This document shows, in pieces, positions 32,540-40,446 of a DNA stretch of 44,876 nucleotides. Under the pieces are notes generated by a model. The model saw nothing but the letters and a program-made list of their open reading frames with translations, was not told where the DNA came from and did no database searches. Positions within the stretch are counted from its first letter, which is position 1. Each line of letters starts with the position of its first letter. A program made the position numbers and the translations under genes. Origin of the DNA: a virus; the IMG/VR virus record IMGVR_UViG_3300004461_000012, positions 1 through 44,876 of that record; one strand, written 5' to 3'.

Positions 32540-33993
32540 GATGTAAAATTATAATCACAGATGAAGTCAATGTAAAAATTGAAGGATTGCCTGTTGATGT
32601 TAGAAGAAAGATTGCTAACAAACTAAAATTTTCAGTTCCTTATGCAAGGTACTTACCACAATACAAACTGGGACGATGGGATGGTAAGGTTGGTTTCTTT
32701 GGTTTAGGTGGTAATGGATACGTTAATCATTTGGATAAAATTATAGAATATCTTAACGAATCGGGTGTTGAGATAGAAGAAGTAGATGACAAAAGAGAAA
32801 AGTTTGATTTAACATTTGATAAAGTTACTAAAGATTTTTTTGCAAGTAAGTCGTGGCCCAAAGGTCACATATGCGAAGGTCAACCAATCGAACTGAGAGA
32901 TTATCAAGTTGATGTAATTAATAATTTTATTAAAGAACCACAAAGTTTACAGGAAGTTGCCACTGGTGCTGGTAAAACAATTATCACAGCGGCATTGAGT
33001 AGTATATGCGAAAAATTTGGACGTACTCTAGTAATTGTGCCCAACAAAGGTCTTGTGACTCAAACAGAAGAAGATTATATCAATGTTGGTTTAGATGTTG
33101 GTGTTTACTTTGGAGATAGAAAAGAATTAAACCGTACACACACAATTTGTACTTGGCAAAGTTTAAATGTTTTAGATAAAAAATCTAAAGCAGGCGAATC
33201 TGTTTTGACATTGTCTGATTTTTTAGAAGGTGTTAAAACTGTTATTATAGACGAAGTTCACCAAGCCAAAGCAGAAGTTCTTAAAAAATTATTAACACAG
33301 CATCTAAAAAATGCTCCTGTAAGATGGGGGTTAACAGGCACAGTGCCTAAAGAACAATTTGAATTTCAAAGTATATTAGCAAGTATAGGTCCTGTTGTTA
33401 ATCAAATATCAGCAAAAGAATTGCAAGACAAGGGTGTATTATCTACATGTCATGTGAATGTTGTACAACTGATCGATACCGAAGTTCATACAAATTATCA
33501 AGAAGAATTAAAATACTTGGTCACTAATGAAAAAAGAATAGAATACATTGGCAAGATGATTAATAAAATTAAAAGCGGAGGAAACACTCTTGTGTTGGTT
33601 GATAGATTAACAGCAGGAAAGAGCTTGAGCGAAATAGTAGATGATAGTGTGTTTGTTCAAGGAGAAACCAAGTTGGTAGACAGAAAAGAAACTTACGATA
33701 CAATCAAAGAAGGCACTAACAAAGTTATCATAGCAACTTATGGTGTAGCCAGTGTGGGTATTAACATACCAAGAATATTCAATCTAATATTAATTGAGCC
33801 AGGCAAGTCGTTTGTTAGAGTGATTCAATCAATTGGAAGAGGCATACGTAAGGCAGAAGACAAAGACTTTGTGCAGATATGGGACTTAACTTCAAGTTGT
33901 AAATTTGCTAAAAGACATTTAACACATAGAAAAAAATTTTATAAGGATGCAAATTATCCTTTTACAATAGAAAAGTTGGATTGGACAAAATGA
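32536..33993 (+). CDS. uvsW: UvsW DNA/RNA helicase
   Basis: A 485-residue superfamily 2 helicase of the UvsW type, which unwinds R-loops and branched DNA and switches the phage from origin to recombination-dependent replication. The N-terminal domain (YARYLPQYKLGRWDGKVGFF) is the family's DNA-binding part. ATPase motifs are ATGAGKTII (residues 142-150), IIDEVHQA (motif II, DEVH) and TGTVP (motif III). The second RecA domain has TLVLVDR, ASVGINIPRIFN and QSIGRGIRK (motif VI). It starts at ATG 32536, inside ATGA with the unknown upstream gene, and couples the same way to the amidase gene. Confidence 0.93.
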   Translation: MRCKIIITDEVNVKIEGLPVDVRRKIANKLKFSVPYARYLPQYKLGRWDGKVGFFGLGGNGYVNHLDKIIEYLNESGVEIEEVDDKREKFDLTFDKVTKDFFASKSWPKGHICEGQPIELRDYQVDVINNFIKEPQSLQEVATGAGKTIITAALSSICEKFGRTLVIVPNKGLVTQTEEDYINVGLDVGVYFGDRKELNRTHTICTWQSLNVLDKKSKAGESVLTLSDFLEGVKTVIIDEVHQAKAEVLKKLLTQHLKNAPVRWGLTGTVPKEQFEFQSILASIGPVVNQISAKELQDKGVLSTCHVNVVQLIDTEVHTNYQEELKYLVTNEKRIEYIGKMINKIKSGGNTLVLVDRLTAGKSLSEIVDDSVFVQGETKLVDRKETYDTIKEGTNKVIIATYGVASVGINIPRIFNLILIEPGKSFVRVIQSIGRGIRKAEDKDFVQIWDLTSSCKFAKRHLTHRKKFYKDANYPFTIEKLDWTK

Positions 33994-34814
33994 GAATAGC
34001 AGGAGCACAAATACCAGTAACAAATGATGTGAAAACAAATGCTGAAGCAATAATGAAAGCATGCGAATGGGCAGTAGAAAACAAAGTAGATTATTTGTTT
34101 ACACCTGAAACATCATTGAGTGGATACAACACACCAGCATTTACTTTGAACACTTGCAAAGAAACTGAAGATGCAATGGCAAAATTAGTAGAGTATGCTT
34201 CAAGCAACAAGTTGGGATTGATCATAGGAACACTTTGGTTAGACGACAAAGATAAAATTAATGGTGCTTACTTTGGATTCAAATCAAATCAATTAAGATT
34301 TTACAATCAAGAAGGAGAATACATTGGGTCTACGAAAAAAACTAAAATTGTAAGTTTTGATTCAGATTGTGAAAAAGAAACTAAAACTCCAGTTATTACA
34401 CTTACAGCAGGAGAAGAAAAACTGAAAATTGGTGCTCTTATCTGTAATGATCTTGTAGGAAATTATTATTGGGGAGGCGAAAATCTTGCTAGTAAACTTC
34501 AACAAGAAGAAGTTGCTTTAATAATTCATGCCAGTAACACACAAAAAGATCAAGGCAAACACATCAAATTAATACATGACAAATTTCATGACGCTTGTAT
34601 GCAGTTTGTATCATATGCCACTAACACACCAATATTAAGTGTTGACAATCCTTGGCATATACATGGCTCAGAGTCAGAAGACGGTACATCGTTTACATCA
34701 GGAATTTATCTTCCATTAGAGGCAAAATATCAGGCACCCAACACAGGCACTCACTACTTTTATTACGATCACAGCGACATAACTCATTCATTTATGGAAG
34801 GAACAAACAAATGA
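33990..34814 (+). CDS. Carbon-nitrogen hydrolase (nitrilase superfamily)
   Basis: A 274-residue amidase-type enzyme. The catalytic triad of the nitrilase superfamily is visible: Glu at residue 40 in LFTPETSLSGY, Lys around 116-119 in GSTKKTKI, and Cys at 152 in GALICNDLVGNYYW. GLIIGTLWLDD and SYATNTPILSVDNPW are other conserved strands. Such enzymes hydrolyse amides or carbamoyl compounds (for example N-carbamoylputrescine), but the substrate here is unknown. A metabolic enzyme coupled by ATGA between uvsW and a conserved phage gene is unusual. The start is the ATG at 33990, not the frame's first ATG nine bases upstream. Confidence 0.78.
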   Translation: MRIAGAQIPVTNDVKTNAEAIMKACEWAVENKVDYLFTPETSLSGYNTPAFTLNTCKETEDAMAKLVEYASSNKLGLIIGTLWLDDKDKINGAYFGFKSNQLRFYNQEGEYIGSTKKTKIVSFDSDCEKETKTPVITLTAGEEKLKIGALICNDLVGNYYWGGENLASKLQQEEVALIIHASNTQKDQGKHIKLIHDKFHDACMQFVSYATNTPILSVDNPWHIHGSESEDGTSFTSGIYLPLEAKYQAPNTGTHYFYYDHSDITHSFMEGTNK

Positions 34815-35317
34815 AAATATTAACAGTGGAAAATACTCCATACGATCTAGACAAGATGCCGCACACAGTATCAGACGATATGGCATTCAGTGTGTTAGAT
34901 AACAGTAATCCAAAAGAACCAGATTTCTTTTTCTTGCCATTGATTTACATTGAATCTTTCAATGCTCCGGCAATAGTTTTAGATATTGGTGGTAAAGAGA
35001 TTACTATGCCATTAGATTGGAGCATAGCCGTGGGAGACAAAGAAGACAGTAACACAGTTGAAGTTGTGCCGTTAACCAGTATTGCAGACAGAGGATTTTC
35101 AGCATTTATTTTTAATCCGTTAACTGGATTCAAAGCAGACTTTTTTGAAGTTAATGTTATAAATTTTTACAACGATGTTAAATGGTATTTTCCAAAAATA
35201 AAAAACAATCAACTGCTATCAATACCGTTAACAAATACAAAAAAACCAGATTGTGCTTTTTTTGTAAAAGATATTTCAAGACAGTGTGAAAGTATAGAAT
35301 ACACGTCATTATTATAA
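34811..35317 (+). CDS. Conserved phage protein of unknown function
   Basis: A 168-residue protein resembling a family widely seen near replication genes in marine T4-like phages. Recognisable stretches are FFFLPLIYIESFNAPAIVLDIGG, PLDWSIAVGDKEDSNTVEVVPLTS, RGFSAFIFNPLTGF and VINFYNDVKWYFPKIKNNQLLSIPL. It is rich in beta strands, with no enzyme motif. It overlaps the amidase by ATGA and the next gene by one base. Its wide conservation suggests a core function, not yet named. Confidence 0.68.
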   Translation: MKILTVENTPYDLDKMPHTVSDDMAFSVLDNSNPKEPDFFFLPLIYIESFNAPAIVLDIGGKEITMPLDWSIAVGDKEDSNTVEVVPLTSIADRGFSAFIFNPLTGFKADFFEVNVINFYNDVKWYFPKIKNNQLLSIPLTNTKKPDCAFFVKDISRQCESIEYTSLL

Positions 35318-35565
35318 TGCCAAAAAAAAAAGAACCTGCAATGATTTACGAGAGTCCCGATGGCGGAGCAACAGTGTATGCACGACCAATTAATGGCAAA
35401 GGTGAGCGGGTGTTGATTGAAGAACCAAAATACCCAGACTGGCATTTGACAGAATTAGAGATAAGCCAAGTTGTAGATTATGCATCTGAAGGAAACAAGT
35501 CTTTACAAATACAGTTAAAGAAGTTAAAATTAATATATAATTTAATTAGAGAAGACAGATGGTAA
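35317..35565 (+). CDS. Small phage protein of unknown function
   Basis: An 82-residue protein. The first half carries a beta-like stretch (AMIYESPDGGATVYARPING) and the second a helix (LTELEISQVVDYASEGNKSL, LKKLKLIYNLIREDRW). It begins on the last base of the preceding stop and overlaps the following gene by seven bases. I do not recognise a family. It is probably translated with the cluster from uvsW onwards. Confidence 0.55.
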   Translation: MPKKKEPAMIYESPDGGATVYARPINGKGERVLIEEPKYPDWHLTELEISQVVDYASEGNKSLQIQLKKLKLIYNLIREDRW

Positions 35566-36038
35566 ACAACACTAACAAACTACCTTTAAAAGATATATTG
35601 GCGGCTATCGACATGAATGCTAAAAATGTATGGAACGACTTGTCTGATGACGAACGCAAACAGGTATCGTTTTATCTGTTGAACAGATATGCCAGTGCTA
35701 TCAAAGGTACATCAGAAGAAAAACAATTACAAATATTTAAAACAAATCAGTATTACAATAAACATTTTTTTACATTATCCAAACACAAAAAACTATTATG
35801 GTATTTGCTTTGCATGACTGCTAATGATACGAAATCAATAAAATATCACGAATGGATTGGATACAAACAAAAAGGTAGTAACAGTACAGCAAAAGCAATG
35901 AAGTTTTTAGAAAAATTATATCCATCTAGAAAACAAGACGAATTAAGATTACTGGCAAGCATCAACTCAACTAAAGAATTAAAACAGTTAGCAGAAGATT
36001 CAGGAATGACGAAAGAACAAATTAAGAAAACATTTTAA
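35559..36038 (+). CDS. Conserved phage protein, replication cluster
   Basis: A 159-residue helical protein. DILAAIDMNAKNVWNDLSDDERKQVSFYLLNRYASAIKG at residues 11-49 and YYNKHFFTLSKHKKLLWYLLCMTA near 70 match a family I have seen repeatedly beside late-transcription and replication genes of marine T4-like phages. The function is not known to me. A helix-turn-helix-like C-terminus (ELKQLAEDSGMTKEQIKKTF) could bind DNA. It overlaps the previous gene by seven bases and the next by one. Confidence 0.62.
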   Translation: MVNNTNKLPLKDILAAIDMNAKNVWNDLSDDERKQVSFYLLNRYASAIKGTSEEKQLQIFKTNQYYNKHFFTLSKHKKLLWYLLCMTANDTKSIKYHEWIGYKQKGSNSTAKAMKFLEKLYPSRKQDELRLLASINSTKELKQLAEDSGMTKEQIKKTF

Positions 36039-36721
36039 TGATTGAAAAATTATATTCGTGCAAATATTGTAACGCAAAGTTTGCCAAAGAAAAAACATTG
36101 ACTGTGCATATGTGTGAACAAAAAAGAAGATTCACACAAAAAGACGAACGCAGAGTACAACTAGGATATCAAACGTTTGTAAGATTTTATGAATTGTGTC
36201 AAAAATCTAGTAAACCAAAGTCGTATGAAGACTTTTGTAAATCTGCTTATTACTCAGCATTTGTAAAATTTGGCAGTTTTATTAGTAATGTTAAACCGTT
36301 GTATCCAATGAAATACATCGATTATGTTGTGACATCTGGTGTAAAATTAGATCACTGGTGCAGAGAGGAAATGTATCTAAAATATGCAGGTGATTTGATT
36401 TTGAGAGAACCGGTTGAAACAGCCATGGAAAGATCAATTAAAACAATGATGGATTGGGGAGATGAAAAACAAGCACCGTGGGGAGATTATTTTAGATATG
36501 CAAGTCTAAACAGAGCGGTGATCGATGTTAAAGATGGAAAAATATCTCCTTGGTTAATATTAAATTGTAAAAGCGGTAAAGAAATGATGAGGAAGTTTAA
36601 TGATGAACAGTTGCAGATTATATATCCAGTTATGGATCCGTCACATTGGGCACTTAGGTTTAAGAGATTACCTGCTGATGTTGAAATGGTGAAAGAAGTT
36701 ATAAAGGAGGCAAAACTATGA
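36038..36721 (+). CDS. Zinc finger-containing conserved phage protein
   Basis: A 227-residue protein starting with a probable zinc finger, YSCKYCNAKFAKEKTLTVHMCEQ (Cys-Cys-His-Cys, residues 6-28). It continues with RRVQLGYQTFVRFYELCQ, YYSAFVKFGSFISNVKPLYP, LDHWCREEMYLKYAG and PWLILNCKSGKEMMRKFNDEQLQ. These match a conserved but unnamed family in marine T4-like phages. The finger suggests nucleic-acid binding. It begins on the last base of the previous stop and ends in ATGA shared with the second 2OG oxygenase. Confidence 0.68.
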   Translation: MIEKLYSCKYCNAKFAKEKTLTVHMCEQKRRFTQKDERRVQLGYQTFVRFYELCQKSSKPKSYEDFCKSAYYSAFVKFGSFISNVKPLYPMKYIDYVVTSGVKLDHWCREEMYLKYAGDLILREPVETAMERSIKTMMDWGDEKQAPWGDYFRYASLNRAVIDVKDGKISPWLILNCKSGKEMMRKFNDEQLQIIYPVMDPSHWALRFKRLPADVEMVKEVIKEAKL

Positions 36722-37371
36722 TCAAAGAACACAACGTTGTTCCATTGTTTGGGATACCACTTTGTCAAACACAAATACAACCTTACGAAGAAAGTGAAAA
36801 GTTTTTAAAAGAAAAAATAGAATACGTTGAACGATCACACAAAGTATCATACATATCTAAAGATGATTATGTACTAGATAATGAAAACTTGATGCCACTC
36901 AAAAATGAAATTGAAACACAGGTAAGCGAATTTATGCACGGATATTTAGACATACACGAAAAACATAAATTTGTTATCACAACAAGTTGGTGTAATAAAT
37001 ATGAACATAACCATTTTATACAGGAACATTATCACAGTAACAGTTTAGTATCTGGAGTATTATTTTTATCAGACTGCCAAGACACAGCAAATATTGTGTT
37101 TCACAAAGATAAAAATCATACAAATATTTTTACAGACACAGTTAAACTGGATCACAAAGATGAATTTGATTATGTTAATAAAAGAAGTTATCTTTATCAT
37201 CAATCTAAAATGGCAATTAGTCCAAAGAAATGGGATTTAGTTATGTTTCCAAGTTTTTTAAATCACAGTGTTGAAGCCAACACTAGCACAACTAATGTGA
37301 GATACACAATGTCGTTTAATGTTTGGGTTAAAGGTGAAATAGGTGGCGGACACAGTAAATTGGTATTATAA
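36718..37371 (+). CDS. 2OG-Fe(II) oxygenase family protein (second copy)
   Basis: A 217-residue paralogue of the gene at 1582. It opens EHNVVPLFGIPLCQTQIQP, has QEHYHSNSLVSGVLFL near residue 102 with the first iron His, then WDLVMFPSFLNHSVEAN with the second His, and RYTMSFNVWVKGEIGGG with the Arg. Identity between the two copies is modest, so they have probably split in function. AAAGGAGG just upstream is an excellent ribosome site, unlike the first copy whose transcript appears leaderless. The substrate is unknown. Confidence 0.75.
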   Translation: MIKEHNVVPLFGIPLCQTQIQPYEESEKFLKEKIEYVERSHKVSYISKDDYVLDNENLMPLKNEIETQVSEFMHGYLDIHEKHKFVITTSWCNKYEHNHFIQEHYHSNSLVSGVLFLSDCQDTANIVFHKDKNHTNIFTDTVKLDHKDEFDYVNKRSYLYHQSKMAISPKKWDLVMFPSFLNHSVEANTSTTNVRYTMSFNVWVKGEIGGGHSKLVL

Positions 37372-37928
37372 TGTTTGATGTAGATATAGACTTTGCAGAT
37401 AGAAACGTGTTATTAGAAAAACTAAAACACAGAGTTGCTAAATTAGAAAGTGGAAAAAAACACAACACAGGTGTTTACTTCACAGAGATTCCACATGATC
37501 CTGCAACTAATCTATCTACTTTAGATTATGAAACTGCTGAAAATAGAAAATATTTTAAATTGGATTGTTTGAATGTTAGTATCTATAAAGATGTCAAAGA
37601 CAATGATCATTTGATCAAGTTGATGACAACAAAACCAATGTGGGAATTGTTAGAAGCGAAAGAATTTAGTGATCAAGTCTTTCATTTAAACGGACATACT
37701 GAAATATTAAAAACATTAAAACCAAAAAATATAGAACAATTAGCGGCTGTATTAGCAATAATTCGTCCAAGTAAAAGATACCTTCTACACAAAGATTGGA
37801 ACACAATAATGCAAGAAGTATGGACAAAGCCGACCGATGACAAATACTTTTTTAAGAAATCTCACGCAACATCATATGCATTCGCAGTGGTGGTACACAT
37901 GAATCTTATCTGTGAACAATTAACTTGA
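37371..37928 (+). CDS. Miniature DnaE-like polymerase-motif protein
   Basis: A 185-residue protein whose motifs line up, in order, with bacterial DNA polymerase III alpha (DnaE). FDVDIDFADR at residues 2-11 matches the catalytic DxD stretch. KHNTGVYF near 30 matches the HAGGVVI stretch. YFKLDCLNVSIY at 61-72 matches the strand with the third catalytic Asp. VFHLNGHTEILKTLKP, then IEQLAAVLAIIRPS, match the VFQLES...LRP and RPGP regions, and FKKSHATSYAFAVVVHMNL at 161-179 matches the NKSH block. Most of the fingers, the PHP domain and the C-terminal domains are absent. DnaE is about 1,100 residues. Related proteins occur in other marine T4-like phages, usually unnamed. Whether it is active is unknown. 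Confidence 0.65.
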   Translation: MFDVDIDFADRNVLLEKLKHRVAKLESGKKHNTGVYFTEIPHDPATNLSTLDYETAENRKYFKLDCLNVSIYKDVKDNDHLIKLMTTKPMWELLEAKEFSDQVFHLNGHTEILKTLKPKNIEQLAAVLAIIRPSKRYLLHKDWNTIMQEVWTKPTDDKYFFKKSHATSYAFAVVVHMNLICEQLT

Positions 37929-38294
37929 TTATTTAGGTTTACGAACTAGTTGAACTGATTTTCTCTTACTTCGTTTCATAGCAAGATTGTTAAGACTTGT
38001 GACAGGACCTATCTTTACATTGACATCTTTCGTGTTCATCATCATCAGACACTCGCGAAATTTGATTAATTCTTTACGTAAAAATATACCCATTGGGATC
38101 ATTCTGTTGCTTTCCCACCACCAAGTTTGACATAAACTCATAAACTCTTCCTTGGCATTTGCATGTATTTCTTCGTACACATAAATGGAGGTGATGGAGT
38201 TATCTTGGTTGTTGATTACCCCAACATACTCTTTTCCGCCGTATTCGACGACTGAGATAAACGGAAAGTTCTTTTCGATGTCGTTTAATAGCAT
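37929..38294 (-). CDS. Conserved small phage protein, - strand
   Basis: A 121-residue - strand protein, stop-to-stop with the mini-DnaE gene (no bases between). LNDIEKNFPFISVVEYGGKEYVGVINNQDNSI, WWWESNRMIPMGIFLRKE and LNNLAMKRSKRKSVQLVRKPK at the C-terminus match a family that recurs in marine T4-like phages. The basic tail suggests nucleic-acid binding. Its start faces the next + strand gene across a 26-base gap; a possible - strand late octamer (38339-38346) lies about 45 bases upstream, inside that gene. Function unknown. Confidence 0.68.
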   Translation of the reverse strand: MLLNDIEKNFPFISVVEYGGKEYVGVINNQDNSITSIYVYEEIHANAKEEFMSLCQTWWWESNRMIPMGIFLRKELIKFRECLMMMNTKDVNVKIGPVTSLNNLAMKRSKRKSVQLVRKPK

Positions 38295-38303
38295 TTTAAT
38301 ATC

Positions 38304-38311
38304 AATAAATA
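38304..38311 (+). promoter_or_regulatory. Late-type promoter, nearly abutting the start codon
   Basis: AATAAATA lies nine bases before the ATG at 38321. The predicted leader would be only about three or four bases. Confidence 0.5.
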
Positions 38312-38320
38312 CATAAGATT

Positions 38321-39106
38321 ATGCAACTTGTTTCGAAATATTTATTAAATAACAATGTAACTCTTACCGCAAACCTGGCAGGAGAAATAACGGAGTATAG
38401 ATCAGTGTATCAAAGAAATTTAAACATCGCTAAAGGAATAGACAACCCAATTCAGTTCAATGTGCTTAATGCAGATCAGAAACCTGTATCTATATTGAAC
38501 ACATATACGCCCAAGTTTCAATTGTATGATGAAAATAACAGATTAATAGTATCAAGAGACGGTACTGTGATTGAAACTTCTACTCCCAGCAAAGTGGGAC
38601 ATTTCACAGTTACAATAACAGAAAATGACTTATTAAACATTAAATCACAATACATGCACTACACAGTGTATCTACAAAAAAATTCTGATTCAACAAAAAC
38701 TATATTGCACAGTGGTGTAAATTTTGAAAATAAAGGCACAGTGTACATCAGCACAGAAGAGTTCCCAGGTCCAGTTGACTCGTACTCTGTGACAACATTC
38801 ATCGAAGACAACCCAGGTTCGGGTGTGTTCGTTTCAGAAACAGTAACAGCAGAACCAACCATAAATGGTAATTCAGCATTGCACACTGTGGCTTATTATC
38901 TTGACGAAGCAGTTGGTGACATAGTTGTACAAGGCACCCTTGCCAATCAGATTGATGGAAACACATTTTGGACAGACATTAATACATTCGCATCCACAGA
39001 TGCAAATAACTTGAAATATGTAAACTTCAATGGAGTGTACAGTTATTTGAGATTCAAACACACACTGACTTCTGGTAGTGTTACCAAAATATTAATTCGA
39101 AATTAA
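38321..39106 (+). CDS. Virion structural protein (baseplate or fibre-type)
   Basis: A 261-residue beta-rich protein. ITEYRSVYQRNLNIAKGIDNPIQFNVLNADQKPVSI and TFIEDNPGS are recognisable from structural proteins of marine T4-like phages. The first 130 residues look like one immunoglobulin-like or BppU-type domain and the rest like two more beta domains; there is no enzyme motif. A late-type octamer upstream and the following early promoter at its very stop codon mark it as a single-gene late unit amid early genes. Confidence 0.55.
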   Translation: MQLVSKYLLNNNVTLTANLAGEITEYRSVYQRNLNIAKGIDNPIQFNVLNADQKPVSILNTYTPKFQLYDENNRLIVSRDGTVIETSTPSKVGHFTVTITENDLLNIKSQYMHYTVYLQKNSDSTKTILHSGVNFENKGTVYISTEEFPGPVDSYSVTTFIEDNPGSGVFVSETVTAEPTINGNSALHTVAYYLDEAVGDIVVQGTLANQIDGNTFWTDINTFASTDANNLKYVNFNGVYSYLRFKHTLTSGSVTKILIRN

Positions 39107-39135
39107 TTGACTTTTATCACATTTTAACTTATAAT
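39107..39135 (+). promoter_or_regulatory. Sigma70-like early promoter, transcript start on the primase ATG
   Basis: TTGACT (39107-39112) begins on the base after the previous stop codon. A 17-base spacer leads to a perfect TATAAT (39130-39135). Exactly six bases separate the -10 box from the ATG at 39142, so +1 coincides with the start codon. Confidence 0.8.
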
Positions 39136-39141
39136 AACAGC

Positions 39142-40146
39142 ATGAACATTGTGCTTGACGTTTTACAAACTTATCTTCCTGCCAAAAGAAAACAAACACC
39201 TAGTGGTTGGGTGGCTTTTAATGCACCGTGTTGTGGACACAATGGAACAACTCCTGACACTAGACAAAGAGGTGGATTGATTGCTAAGGCAGACGAGAGT
39301 GTGAGTTTTCATTGTTTCAACTGTGGATTTAAAACGAGTTGGCGTATTGGGAGAAACTTATCTTATAAAATGAAAAAATTTATGAGGTGGTTGAATATGC
39401 CCGATGATGTAATCACAAAACTAGCACTTCAAGTTTTACAACAAAAGACAGATGATACAGGATTCAAGTCAATTGTCACACTTCCAAAATTTACAATTAA
39501 AGAACTTCCGCCCAAAGCAAAACCAATATACGAGTGGGCAACATACAAAGATTTAGAACCCAGTGGAGTTGATAAAGATTTATTTTCTGTGATGGAATAC
39601 ATTGCTAAAAGAAAATTAACACTCGATGATTATGATTTTTACTGGAGTCCTGAAGCAGGATTTAGAGATAGATTAATCATACCTTTTATTCATCAATCAA
39701 AAATTGTGGGATACACAGCCAGGAAAGTTGTGGAAAGCAAAGTGAAATATTTGTCAGAACAACAACCAGGATATGTGTTTAACACAGATGCACAAGATGA
39801 TGATAGAAAATATATTGTAGCAATGGAAGGACCTATCGATGCTATTGCCGTTGACGGGATTGCGTTACTGGGTAGTGAAATTAAAGAACAACAATCAACA
39901 TTGGTAAACAGTTTAGGAAAACATGTGATTGTGGTTCCTGACAGAGATGACGCAGGACAAAAATTAGTTTGGGATAGTTTCGAAGCAGGCTGGAGTGTGA
40001 GTATGCCGGATTGGGACCAAGATGTCAAAGACGTCAACGATGCTGTGTGTAAATATGGTAGACTTCATACATTGTATACAATAATAAAGAATGCTGAAGA
40101 TTCACAACTAAAAACTAAACTAAGGATGAAAAAATGGTTCGCATAA
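39142..40146 (+). CDS. 61: DNA primase gp61
   Basis: A 334-residue primase that makes RNA primers for lagging-strand synthesis together with helicase gp41. The N-terminal zinc domain is APCCGHNG and FHCFNCGFK near residues 28-64. The TOPRIM domain has VAMEGPIDAIAVDGIALLGS near residue 229 (catalytic Glu) and HVIVVPDRDDAGQKLV near 272 (DxD). Length matches T4 gp61 (342). A perfect early promoter places transcription at the start codon. The gene's end overlaps a 44-residue gene by 13 bases. Confidence 0.88.
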   Translation: MNIVLDVLQTYLPAKRKQTPSGWVAFNAPCCGHNGTTPDTRQRGGLIAKADESVSFHCFNCGFKTSWRIGRNLSYKMKKFMRWLNMPDDVITKLALQVLQQKTDDTGFKSIVTLPKFTIKELPPKAKPIYEWATYKDLEPSGVDKDLFSVMEYIAKRKLTLDDYDFYWSPEAGFRDRLIIPFIHQSKIVGYTARKVVESKVKYLSEQQPGYVFNTDAQDDDRKYIVAMEGPIDAIAVDGIALLGSEIKEQQSTLVNSLGKHVIVVPDRDDAGQKLVWDSFEAGWSVSMPDWDQDVKDVNDAVCKYGRLHTLYTIIKNAEDSQLKTKLRMKKWFA

Positions 40147-40268
40147 AGAATTTTTTAAAAAAAGCGATCTCAATTTTGTTTTTTCCTATCACTAAACTTG
40201 TAAACTACATCAAGTACAAGAAGAAGATTAGAGAATTGCAAAAGAGAGACCCGTTCATATACAAGTAG
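40134..40268 (+). CDS. Very small basic protein
   Basis: A 44-residue basic protein starting at ATG 40134 inside the end of the primase gene. It begins MVRIKNFLKKAISILFF and ends in KRDPFIYK. The first 18 residues may form an amphipathic or membrane-associated helix. The RDPFIY ending resembles a tiny conserved gene placed similarly in marine T4-like phages, which supports it being real. Function unknown. Confidence 0.6.
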   Translation: MVRIKNFLKKAISILFFPITKLVNYIKYKKKIRELQKRDPFIYK

Positions 40269-40269
40269 A

Positions 40270-40446
40270 ATGTATTACGTTTTAGAAGGAATACATAAAG
40301 ACCCAATGGATATGAAAACATTGGACAACAAAACAAAAAAGGAATATGGTCCTATGAATAAAATAAAAGCCAACGAGTTAGCAAAATCGCTGATTCAAAG
40401 AAACATTGATGACTTTTATCACAGAGCATGGGTAATTGAAAGATGA
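40270..40446 (+). CDS. Very small conserved protein
   Basis: A 58-residue protein from ATG 40270, one base after the preceding stop, ending in ATGA shared with the carbamoyltransferase. It reads YYVLEGIHKDPMDMKTLD, then ANELAKSLIQRNIDDFYHRAW. The DDFYHRAWVIE ending resembles a small unnamed family in marine T4-like phages. Its fit between two real genes and complete frame support it. Function unknown. Confidence 0.6.
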   Translation: MYYVLEGIHKDPMDMKTLDNKTKKEYGPMNKIKANELAKSLIQRNIDDFYHRAWVIER

